DNA of 44,777 nt, taken from a virus. Below the pieces are notes generated by a model that saw nothing but the letters and a program-made list of their open reading frames with translations, made no database searches and was not told the origin of the DNA. The first letter of the stretch is position 1. Each line of letters begins with the position of its first letter. Made by a program: the position numbers and the translations under genes. The DNA lies in the IMG/VR virus record IMGVR_UViG_3300031576_000104, positions 1-44,777 of that record. One strand, written 5' to 3'. Positions 38,816 to 44,777 of this stretch are shown piece after piece.

Positions 38816-39247
38816 ATAAAGGTCTCACCTCCTCAGAGTGGTGTGGGAGCCCAGGCGCCTGCGGCGGTTCGCGGGCGCTTGCGCTTTGCTGGACCAGCCC
38901 CCAGATTTCCCGGCGGCCGATGACAGCGGCCGGCAGTTGCAGGACAGCGCGCGCACTCCACCGTCGGGACCCCCCGGCGAATCGTTAGCCTCCCCGTCTC
39001 GCTTCTGGAGTGCGCGGCGAGCGGGACTGTCAGGCGGCGAGTCGTCCGGGGGGTTCCTCTTTTCCCCCTCCCGCCCAGGACTCCCTCAGCTTGAGCCGGC
39101 TGCCGTGGCCACCGATCGGGGCTGCGTGAAAAGAGCGGCGCTGCGGGACGAGGGATCGCTCTTTTCGCGCTCGGCCCGCGAGACGCACGGAGTGTAGGCG
39201 CGCGGGTGGAGAGAGACGAAACTACAGGTATCCCAGGGGGTGCTCCA
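38816..39247 (+). ncRNA. Structured non-coding leader, about 430 bases
   Basis: No convincing gene fills this gap. It holds several long-range inverted repeats: 38950-38960 with 39006-39016 (11 bp, GCGCACTCCA arm), 38969-38977 with 39046-39054 (ACCCCCCGG arm), which cannot form together with the first, and 39124-39137 with 39157-39170 (14 bp around GAAAAGAGCG, one G-U). It could be a leader RNA with alternative folds, a small RNA, a replication origin or a packaging site. Confidence 0.45.
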
Positions 39248-39490
39248 ATGACAGACCGCTTCGAGCAGCCACCACTGACCGTGAGAGAGCGAGCCGCACT
39301 TCGGGCCCTAGGCTACATGATCGCCGAACCGGAGCGAGCCCGAGACGCTGGAGCCGTGGCTAGGTTCACTCCCGCCGTTCCAGCACCGGGGGCCGATCCC
39401 GAGGCTGATGTGTTGCTCGGTCGAACGCTCGATATGTTCCCCGAGCCCGAGCCGTCCAGGCGGATTGCGTTCCCCGGCGAAGAGGCGTAG
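39248..39490 (+). CDS. Small hypothetical protein (80 aa)
   Basis: First gene of the right-arm operon, beginning at ATG 39248 (GTG 39206 is a longer option). It has a helical N-terminus (VRERAALRALGYMIAEPERA, about 12-31) and an acidic Pro-rich tail. No family recognised. Confidence 0.6.
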   Translation: MTDRFEQPPLTVRERAALRALGYMIAEPERARDAGAVARFTPAVPAPGADPEADVLLGRTLDMFPEPEPSRRIAFPGEEA

Positions 39491-39524
39491 CTTCGGGTTG
39501 TCCGGGCGCCCATCGGCGAATCTC

Positions 39525-39635
39525 GTGACCTATTCTCATCGCGCTCCTGGAGACGTGGCGACGTTGCTCGAAGGGCTTCGGCCCGCGGCAGATGCCGTGC
39601 GGCCGTGTCACGTCGCCGATCGGGTGCTCGGATGA
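39525..39635 (+). CDS. Possible tiny protein (36 aa)
   Basis: It starts at GTG 39525 and stops in an ATGA overlap with the next gene, the usual junction in this operon. No ribosome binding site is clear and the composition says little. The only other reading of this 140-base gap is non-coding. Confidence 0.3.
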   Translation: MTYSHRAPGDVATLLEGLRPAADAVRPCHVADRVLG

Positions 39636-39964
39636 CCCGCCCCCTGTACGAGCTGGTGAACCTCGCGCTGATCGTCGTCTGCTTCGTCGTCTGGCTCGCC
39701 GGCTGCTGGCTCTTGGGCTGCTGCCGCGACCCAGATGACGACATCACCCCCGATGCCCGGCGGCAGTTTCTAAAGCGTCAGCCCTGGCGTCCGCCTTCGC
39801 CGCCAGCGCCGCGCATCACTGGTGTCGCGCCGCCGTTCGGGCTCCCGCGCCGGCCCCCGCTGCGGCCGGTCAAGATGCTGACGATCTCCCCGATCGTGCG
39901 TCAGCTCATGGACGAACAGGACGAGCAGCTGCGGAAGTGGATCGCCCGGACCTTCGGTCGATGA
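39632..39964 (+). CDS. Membrane protein with Cys cluster (110 aa)
   Basis: Residues 8-29 form a membrane helix ending in Cys residues (NLALIVVCFVVWLAGCWLL, then GCC). A soluble Pro-rich basic tail follows. Cysteine near the membrane could be a lipid site, but no signal-peptidase II context is clear. ATG 39632 overlaps upstream and downstream neighbours. Function unknown. Confidence 0.6.
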   Translation: MTRPLYELVNLALIVVCFVVWLAGCWLLGCCRDPDDDITPDARRQFLKRQPWRPPSPPAPRITGVAPPFGLPRRPPLRPVKMLTISPIVRQLMDEQDEQLRKWIARTFGR

Positions 39965-40290
39965 CCGATCGCGCCGCCTGGATCGTGCGCTTCGCCGCGC
40001 GCGCCGACGAGCTGAAGGCGCGGGCCGTCCGCGCATCGAGCCGGGACTCGGACATGCTCCGGGTTCACGCGGTGAACGCGCACCGCCGGCTCCACGAGTT
40101 CCTCGGGACGCCGGCCGAGGACATCGAGCCCGAGTGGGCGATCCCTGGCCGTAGCCACCGCTGGAACCTGGCCAGCATGGCGAAGGCCAGGCGCAGGCTG
40201 GAAGTTCACGCGACGCCCGATCGCAAGCGCGCGCAACGGGACGCAGGCTTCGGCCGTGCGGACGAGGGCCCGGAGGCGGTCGAGCTATGA
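39961..40290 (+). CDS. Hypothetical helical protein (109 aa)
   Basis: Mostly charged helix (IVRFAARADELKARAVRASS, about 8-27; KARRRLEVHATPDRKRAQRD). It could bind nucleic acid by its positive charge. It overlaps both neighbours by ATGA. No family recognised. Confidence 0.6.
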   Translation: MTDRAAWIVRFAARADELKARAVRASSRDSDMLRVHAVNAHRRLHEFLGTPAEDIEPEWAIPGRSHRWNLASMAKARRRLEVHATPDRKRAQRDAGFGRADEGPEAVEL

Positions 40291-40460
40291 CGCCCGCCGA
40301 GGCGCACGATCTCGCCGTGCTCCACCTCTTGGAGTGGCTCAAGGTCCGTCGCGTCTACATGGAGCCAACGGTCGGGCGCTTTGGCCAGATGATCTCGCGC
40401 GAGGAGTTCGCGCGCGTGCTCGCGCCCCACGTGCGCCCCGTGTCAGACGACCACGTATGA
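40287..40460 (+). CDS. Small hypothetical protein (57 aa)
   Basis: It starts at ATG 40287 and ends in ATGA with the next gene. A single helix-rich domain (EAHDLAVLHLLEWLKVRRVY) with a turn and a second helix, possibly a minimal DNA-binding fold; no motif is decisive. Confidence 0.6.
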   Translation: MTPAEAHDLAVLHLLEWLKVRRVYMEPTVGRFGQMISREEFARVLAPHVRPVSDDHV

Positions 40461-40762
40461 CCAAACCCCTGCCGGCCTGGCTCAAACAGCAGCGCACGCG
40501 CGAGGACATCACCGCGCCCGAGGTCCTCTTCGTTGTGCCTGCCGACGACGGTGGTGATTGCACGTGCGGCCAGCCGGTCGAGCTGCATGTGCGCGTAAGC
40601 TACCATCGCCGCTACTCGCGAGGCCGAGGGACCCGCCGCTTTGCGCGCACCTATCGGCGCTGCCTCCCGTGCGGGGCGTTTCTTTGCGACAACTTCGACG
40701 GAGAACAGGCCAAGCCGTGGATGGCCCAGCGCGATCAACGACTGCGGGAGCGGGGCGCATGA
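40457..40762 (+). CDS. Zinc-binding protein (101 aa)
   Basis: CTCG (about 35-38) and CLPC (about 69-72), with a further Cys at 77, form a split zinc ribbon. A very basic loop (YHRRYSRGRGTRRFARTYRR) lies between. Likely nucleic-acid binding. ATGA junctions on both sides. Confidence 0.65.
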   Translation: MTKPLPAWLKQQRTREDITAPEVLFVVPADDGGDCTCGQPVELHVRVSYHRRYSRGRGTRRFARTYRRCLPCGAFLCDNFDGEQAKPWMAQRDQRLRERGA

Positions 40763-40995
40763 CGGTCACCAACTGCCGCTCCTGCGACGATCCGATTGTC
40801 TGGGTCGTGACCGAGAACGGGAAGCGAATGCCGGTCGATGCGGAGCCCGTGAGGGTACGCGCGGGCTTCACGCTGGATGAGCCCATCGGCGACGCGCCCC
40901 CCCTGGCGCGCTGGAAGCGATCCGACGACCGGGCTGAGCAGCTATACGTCAGCCATTTCTCGACCTGTCCGCAGGCTCGCGAGTGGCGATCGTGA
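40759..40995 (+). CDS. Zinc-ribbon protein with GKRMPVD motif (78 aa)
   Basis: CRSC (6-9), WVVTENGKRMPVDAEP (15-30) and HFSTCPQA (about 66-73) match a small phage/actinobacterial family that folds as a Cys3His zinc ribbon. Role unknown. ATG 40759 and the next GTG 40992 are both in four-base overlaps. Confidence 0.7.
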   Translation: MTVTNCRSCDDPIVWVVTENGKRMPVDAEPVRVRAGFTLDEPIGDAPPLARWKRSDDRAEQLYVSHFSTCPQAREWRS

Positions 40996-41216
40996 GCCGC
41001 TACCACAACCTCGTCGTGCGGCGCCGCGCGCCCTTCGTCACCAACGTCGCGCGCGCCTCCGAGCTGATTACCGACCTAGTGGTGCTGCGCGAGCGGCTGT
41101 TCCGCGTGGGCCTGATTCAGACGGCGCAGGCGATGGAGGCCGCTGAACGCAAGGCCGGGTTCGAGCTGGCCGATCACCTGCAGCTCGTCGAGCGCAAGCT
41201 CAAGGGACGCCGATGA
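40992..41216 (+). CDS. Hypothetical helical protein (74 aa)
   Basis: GTG 40992 overlaps the upstream stop (GTGA); GTG 40983 is a possible earlier start. The protein is a helical pair (ASELITDLVVLRERLFRVGL; ADHLQLVERKLKGRR), basic at both ends. Function unknown. Confidence 0.6.
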   Translation: MSRYHNLVVRRRAPFVTNVARASELITDLVVLRERLFRVGLIQTAQAMEAAERKAGFELADHLQLVERKLKGRR

Positions 41217-41566
41217 TCGCCCCCGCCCCGCCGACCGGCCCCGCGGCCGATGTCCCGACCGCGGCCGCGAACCGGGCCGAGGCCTACCTGGCCTGGCGGG
41301 CGACCCAGGACGGGACGCTCGTCCTGCGCTGGCTCCTGGACCGCGCGCGCGAGCGGCTCGCCGCCGGTCGGCGTCGCATCTCGGTCAACGCCCTAGTCGA
41401 GGCCGCGCGCGTGGCCTTGGGCGTGCCGATCAACAACACCTACCGGGCCTGGCTGGCCGATGAGTTGGTCATGCGCGATCCGGGACTCCTAGGCGTGATC
41501 GAGCGCCGCCGCCGAGCCAAGCCAGGCCCCACACTCGAAAGCGAGACAGCCCATGTTGGAACGTGA
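41213..41566 (+). CDS. Conserved phage hypothetical protein (117 aa)
   Basis: The segment LRWLLDRARERLAAGRRRIS, then VNALVEAARVALGVPINNTY and RAWLADELVMRDP (about 38-92), recalls a small family in phages whose members carry a RRxSxxALxExxR and NN-F/Y-R layout, perhaps a winged-helix-like DNA-binding fold. The role is not established. ATG 41213 is in an ATGA overlap. Confidence 0.6.
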   Translation: MIAPAPPTGPAADVPTAAANRAEAYLAWRATQDGTLVLRWLLDRARERLAAGRRRISVNALVEAARVALGVPINNTYRAWLADELVMRDPGLLGVIERRRRAKPGPTLESETAHVGT

Positions 41567-41882
41567 GATCGGACGCGCGGAGGTCGACGAGCGGCCCACG
41601 ATCGCGAATCAGCAGGCGCGTCTGGACGGCCAGCTCGACCGGATGCGGTCGAGCGTCTGCGATGCGCTCGAAACGCTCTGCCAGATCGCGGGCGGCGCCC
41701 AGCCCGCGAATCCCAGCAAGGCCCCCAGCGAGACGGGCGATCACATCGCGGGCGCCCTGTGTGCGCTGAACGATCGGCTCGAAACGCAGCTCGATCTCGC
41801 GGTCACGTCGATCGCCCGACTCCAGGTCTTGTTCGGCGCCGTGCCGGCGCCGACGACCCGGCCAGAGCTGCGGCGCGCATGA
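41553..41882 (+). CDS. Hypothetical helical protein (109 aa)
   Basis: Mostly helical with heptad-like spacing (LDGQLDRMRSSVCDALETLC, about 24-43; DRLETQLDLAVTSIARLQVL). Overlaps the upstream gene by 14 bases and the metallopeptidase by four. Function unknown. Confidence 0.6.
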   Translation: MLEREIGRAEVDERPTIANQQARLDGQLDRMRSSVCDALETLCQIAGGAQPANPSKAPSETGDHIAGALCALNDRLETQLDLAVTSIARLQVLFGAVPAPTTRPELRRA

Positions 41883-42430
41883 GCCTCCTCAAGGGCGTGA
41901 CCCTACCGGGTCCGCTAGAGCCGCTGCGCCCCAAGCTAGAGCGGGCCTTCGACGTCGCCGTGTTCGCGCTCTGGCCCGAGGGCGTCGATCTCCAGGAGGC
42001 CGAGCAGCCCGCGGCGCTTGGGCGCGTGCTGATCGGCGCCCTGCACACCCACCTGGCTTCGGCGAAGATCGCCTATCTCTTCAAGGCCAAGATGGCCAAG
42101 CGCGGCCAGACCAAGCTCGGAGTCGCGAGCCACGCCACGGGCAAGCTCGCGTTTCTCTCCGGGATGGACTTCGTGATCGAGTTCAATCACGCGACCTGGC
42201 GGACGCTCACGCCCCAGGCCCGGCTCGCCCTGGTCGATCACGAGTTGACACACTGCGTCACCGACGAGGACGGCGAGTATACGCTGCGACTGCACGACGT
42301 CGAAGAGTTCGGCTCGATCATCCGGCGCTGGGGGCTGTGGACGCCGGACCTGGTGGGCTTCGGGCACGCGGTCCAGGCCGCCGAGCAGCGGGACTTCTTC
42401 GAGGTGCCGGAGCCGGCGCCCGCCGCATGA
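41879..42430 (+). CDS. Putative phage metallopeptidase (183 aa)
   Basis: HELTH at 121-125 (in LVDHELTHCV) is the HExxH zinc site of metallopeptidases, with a following Glu-rich stretch (VEEFGSIIRRWG) that could give a third ligand. The overall layout matches the phage metallopeptidase family known from phage accessory regions. Substrate unknown; it may process a virion or host protein. ATGA junctions both sides. Confidence 0.75.
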   Translation: MSLLKGVTLPGPLEPLRPKLERAFDVAVFALWPEGVDLQEAEQPAALGRVLIGALHTHLASAKIAYLFKAKMAKRGQTKLGVASHATGKLAFLSGMDFVIEFNHATWRTLTPQARLALVDHELTHCVTDEDGEYTLRLHDVEEFGSIIRRWGLWTPDLVGFGHAVQAAEQRDFFEVPEPAPAA

Positions 42431-42624
42431 CGCCGGCCGAGCGGGGGCACGTGATGAAGCCCTGGGGCGGGGTCGTCTGGGTGACGCTCGGGTTGCCGCG
42501 GAGCTACGCTTTCTTCGGACTCCAACTCGGCGACCTGCTCGTTCACGTCGCCCGCTGGCGCGTGTCGTGGTGCTGGCGCCAGACGTGGCACTTCTGGCCG
42601 AGGTTGCCGCCGTGGGTGCCATGA
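42427..42624 (+). CDS. Trp-rich small protein (65 aa)
   Basis: It starts at ATG 42427. Eight Trp residues in 65 and a hydrophobic centre (VVWVTLGLPRSYAFFGLQLG, about 16-35) suggest membrane association. Overlaps both neighbours by ATGA. No family recognised. Confidence 0.55.
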   Translation: MTPAERGHVMKPWGGVVWVTLGLPRSYAFFGLQLGDLLVHVARWRVSWCWRQTWHFWPRLPPWVP

Positions 42625-42893
42625 CACGCCGCGGGCTGATCGCCGTGACCGAGCTGGACCCGCCGATTCCCTGGATTCGCCGCCGCGACGCCCTACTCGC
42701 GCGCCGGCTGAAGCACGTCGCCGTCGGGCCCTACTCAGATCCCTTTCGGATCGTGATCTCGCGCGGCGTTCGAGATGCGGATCGCGTCGAGGACTGGCTC
42801 GGCGAGCTGGGCTATAAGATCCAGCCTGGCAGTAGCCTCGACATCGGCCATCACGTGATCTGGCGCCGAGCTGTTGGGCCTCACCTCCCATGA
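42621..42893 (+). CDS. Hypothetical alpha/beta protein (90 aa)
   Basis: Compact strand-helix-strand pattern (HVAVGPYSDPFRIVISRGVR, then EDWLGELGYKIQ, then HHVIWRR). No metal site. ATG 42621 and the following ATG 42890 are ATGA junctions. Function unknown. Confidence 0.55.
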   Translation: MTRRGLIAVTELDPPIPWIRRRDALLARRLKHVAVGPYSDPFRIVISRGVRDADRVEDWLGELGYKIQPGSSLDIGHHVIWRRAVGPHLP

Positions 42894-43243
42894 CTAGACT
42901 GCCGTTCGAGATCGTGCGCCCGCGTCTGGACCTGCTCCCGATCGAGCAGCTCGTCGCGTCGTATCGCCGCCGCGGGTACGCGCTCGTCCAGGTCGAGCTG
43001 CTCACCGACCAGGTCCGTTTCGCGCCCTGGTGGCTCGCCTGGCTCTACCGGCTGGTCCCGCGCTACTGGTGCTGGAACCCACCGAGCCCGCATGGGCCCT
43101 GGCTGGCACCCGGCATCGGCGCCGCGACCTGGCACGTAGGCTACGTGCGCTCGGCACAGTCTGATCGCCCCGAGAAGGGCGGCTATCTCACGGGCCGGGC
43201 GTTCGGGCGGTTCTGGAGCTGGCCGGCGCGGGGGGAAGCCTGA
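42890..43243 (+). CDS. Trp/aromatic-rich hypothetical protein (117 aa)
   Basis: Residues 1-45 look alpha/beta. The middle (VRFAPWWLAWLYRLVPRYWC, about 42-61) is rich in Trp and Tyr and may bind membrane. The end is Gly-rich and aromatic. No family recognised. Stop and next start abut (TGATG). Confidence 0.6.
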   Translation: MTRLPFEIVRPRLDLLPIEQLVASYRRRGYALVQVELLTDQVRFAPWWLAWLYRLVPRYWCWNPPSPHGPWLAPGIGAATWHVGYVRSAQSDRPEKGGYLTGRAFGRFWSWPARGEA

Positions 43244-43461
43244 TGCGCAAGCGCGCCCGACAGCTCATGCTGCTCGACCTGCGCGATCACGCCCTGATCT
43301 CGGAGACGCTCGGCTATCTCCAAGGGCTCGCGGCGGCCTTCGAGGCGCACCACGGCCCCGGTTACGAGCCGGTCGTAACGCCGGCCGCGGACGCCTACGC
43401 GCGACTCCTCGCGGCGCGCCTGCGGACGCTGCGTGCCGCCGCGTGGCCCGTCGATGACTAA
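43243..43461 (+). CDS. Hypothetical helical protein (72 aa)
   Basis: Helices LRDHALISETLGYLQGLAAA (about 13-32) and AYARLLAARLRTLRAAAW, with a basic start. Overlaps the small-terminase candidate by eight bases. Function unknown. Confidence 0.6.
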   Translation: MRKRARQLMLLDLRDHALISETLGYLQGLAAAFEAHHGPGYEPVVTPAADAYARLLAARLRTLRAAAWPVDD

Positions 43462-43816
43462 GCGCCGAAAGTCCGCGGGAAAGTCCGCCCGGCGTGCTCG
43501 GAACCGCGGTCGTCCATTCGTGCGCGGCGATCCGCGCTCCGGCCGTGGGCCCAAGAAGGGCGCACCCAACGCCGGGCGGCCGACCAACGACTGGCTCGCG
43601 TTCCTGCGCGAGACGCGCGACAGCCCGAAGTGCCGTGCGATCATTCGGGCGATCCTCACGGGCCGGCGGGGATCGGTCGACAACTACCTGCGCGCGCTCG
43701 CCGACGTGAACAACCGGCTCGAAGGGCTGCCGACCCAGCCCGTGACGATCGACAAGCCGGTGCTCGTGGTTGGGACGCTCGACGACTGGGCGCGCGCCGC
43801 CAAAGGGGGAACGTGA
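43454..43816 (+). CDS. Candidate terminase small subunit (120 aa)
   Basis: The basic N-terminus with RGRPFVRGDPRSGRGPKKGA (about 17-36) resembles the Arg/Gly/Pro-rich lead of many small phage terminase and related DNA-recognition proteins. A helical body (WLAFLRETRDSPKCRAIIRA, about 46-65; VDNYLRALADVNNRLEGLPT) could form the oligomerisation core. It lies in the operon that ends near terL on the circular map. Supported by sequence style and place only. Confidence 0.5.
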   Translation: MTKRRKSAGKSARRARNRGRPFVRGDPRSGRGPKKGAPNAGRPTNDWLAFLRETRDSPKCRAIIRAILTGRRGSVDNYLRALADVNNRLEGLPTQPVTIDKPVLVVGTLDDWARAAKGGT

Positions 43817-44061
43817 GAGACCATTTCGACCGGCTCAAGTGCCCGGTGCCGGGCTGCCGGCGCTGGATCGCCGGCACGACGGGGCTCGACGAGATCACCA
43901 AGCTCCGCACGCACTACTGGCGCGCGCATCTGGCGCGGCTCGACACCAACGAGGCGCTGGAGCTACGGAGCCGGCTCGACGCGGAAGAGCGCGAGGCCGC
44001 GACGGCGATCTGCGATCCGGCGCTCCTCGCGGCCGTCAAGCGGGAGCGAGGTAAGCGATGA
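43813..44061 (+). CDS. C2H2-like zinc-finger protein (82 aa)
   Basis: The pattern C-x4-C with two later His (CPVPGCRRWIAGTTG, then LRTHYWRAH) fits a single classical zinc finger, rare in phages. A charged helix follows (EALELRSRLDAEEREAATAI). It starts at GTG 43813 (GTGA overlap). DNA-binding candidate. Confidence 0.65.
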   Translation: MRDHFDRLKCPVPGCRRWIAGTTGLDEITKLRTHYWRAHLARLDTNEALELRSRLDAEEREAATAICDPALLAAVKRERGKR

Positions 44062-44654
44062 CCGGGCCTCCGAGCGACGCGATCCTGGAGGGCCTCGACG
44101 GTCGGGTGTACGCGCTGGCCGTGGGCGTCGACCACCTACGTCGGCAGTACCATGAGCTGGTCCTCCAGCACGGCGATCTCGCCACGGCGCTCGTGGCGAT
44201 CGCGGCGATGCTCGATACGCCTGTGCTCGGGATCGAGATGCGCCCCGACGTCGTGCCTGGCATCCTCGAAGCGGCACGCCGGCTACGAGGGCCGGCAACC
44301 GAGCCCGAGATCATCCCGGCCGAGGGCCTCGCGCTCGCCGCTCACGAGCTGCGGCTACGCCGGCTGGAGCAGGCGCTGAGCGATCTACTCGTCGAGCTGG
44401 GCGGCCGGGCCTCCAGTGCCTCGGACATTCGGAACCTGGCCGACCGGAGCGGCGCGATCACGTGGTTCCTGCACAAACTGCCCGAGGCGCCGACGCTCCA
44501 GTGCGGGCAGGTGGGGTGCGCCGCGCCGGCCGTGGCGCGCGTGTTCTGGCCAGGTCGAGCCCCGATGGGTGTGTGTGAGCCGCATCTCGCGCGGGCGCGC
44601 GAGGTCGCGCACGAAATGGGCTTCGCGCTGCACCACGAGCTGGTCGAGCGGTGA
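44058..44654 (+). CDS. Hypothetical protein with C-terminal zinc knuckle (198 aa)
   Basis: Residues 1-140 are helical with heptads (HELRLRRLEQALSDLLVELG, about 96-115). The C-terminal part has C150, C155 and a later CEPH (about 175-178), a likely Cys3His zinc site. Overlaps both neighbours by four bases; the next gene crosses the window end and continues at base 1. Function unknown. Confidence 0.65.
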   Translation: MTGPPSDAILEGLDGRVYALAVGVDHLRRQYHELVLQHGDLATALVAIAAMLDTPVLGIEMRPDVVPGILEAARRLRGPATEPEIIPAEGLALAAHELRLRRLEQALSDLLVELGGRASSASDIRNLADRSGAITWFLHKLPEAPTLQCGQVGCAAPAVARVFWPGRAPMGVCEPHLARAREVAHEMGFALHHELVER

Positions 44655-44777
44655 GCTGGAACGCTGGGGCCGGCCGGCCCAACTGGTTCCGCTGCTGGGC
44701 GTGCCGCCGAGGCAAGGTGCGCGGCGCGGACGAGCTGGGCGTGCGGCTCACCGGCCGCGTGCGATCGCGCCGCCGCA
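44651..44777. repeat. Terminal direct repeat, right copy (partial gene copy)
   Basis: Identical to bases 1-127. It carries the first 42 codons of the zinc-ribbon gene that is complete at 1-243. On the circular map the two copies are one; GTG 44651 is the true start, overlapping the stop of the gene ending at 44654. Confidence 0.95.

Noticed and set aside
38838-39197. 119-codon plus-strand frame from GTG
   Set aside because: No ribosome binding site, low-complexity Ser/Pro/Arg/Gly composition, and long inverted repeats run through it. Treated as structured non-coding sequence.
1-44777. CRISPR array, integrase, attachment site or insertion sequence
   Set aside because: I found no regularly spaced repeats, no recombinase motifs and no transposase; the tRNA at 14062 is not flanked by an integrase, so it is not called an attachment site.

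Overview
The window is the complete genome of an uncultivated tailed bacteriophage (class Caudoviricetes), most likely short-tailed with a P22-like head. The first 127 bases recur exactly as the last 127 (44651-44777). This is what a short-read assembler leaves when a circular or circularly permuted genome closes on itself, so the unique genome is 44,650 bp and the gene at position 1 is the continuation of the one starting at 44651. The DNA is very G+C-rich. Genes are tightly packed with many ATGA or GTGA stop/start overlaps and clear AGGAGG-type ribosome binding sites. Promoters look like bacterial sigma-70 promoters, so the host is probably a high-GC bacterium. I see no integrase, CRISPR array or insertion sequence.

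Layout. (1) 941-30235, plus strand: the virion module in roughly P22 order. It holds the terminase large subunit, small membrane proteins, a group of small structural proteins including two paralogous triple-repeat proteins, portal, scaffold, major capsid protein, an initiator-type tRNA, head-completion and tail-adaptor genes, a large tail protein with a fibronectin III domain, a holin candidate, three ejection-type proteins and an NlpC/P60 cell-wall hydrolase. The last ejection-type protein is a 2187-residue polyvalent protein with an intact and a decayed JAMM/RadC domain. (2) 30108-38711, minus strand: the early/regulatory module. It holds an XRE repressor-like gene, an HNH nuclease, an SSB-like protein with an acidic DDGLPF tip, a DUF932 protein and many small proteins, read from three similar promoters. 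(3) 38782-44654 and on to 243, plus strand: about 18 small overlapping genes (zinc ribbons, a phage metallopeptidase, a candidate small terminase) behind a promoter and a roughly 430-base structured non-coding leader. (4) 298-785, minus strand: two small genes, divergent from the terminase and separated from it by a perfect 22-bp operator-like palindrome.

How it works together (inference). The divergent control regions at 786-940 and 38712-39247 would set early versus late transcription, with the XRE protein the only recognisable regulator. No DNA polymerase, primase, helicase or recombinase is recognisable, so replication appears to rely on the host, with the SSB-like and HNH proteins as the only DNA-metabolism genes seen. 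Late genes build a P22-like particle whose ejected proteins probably act on the host envelope or inside the cell.

Most unusual points: an initiator-type tRNA placed directly before a start codon; two short echoes of the capsid protein's N-terminal region elsewhere in the genome; a shared promoter signature; the structured leader at 38816-39247; and the paired JAMM domains.
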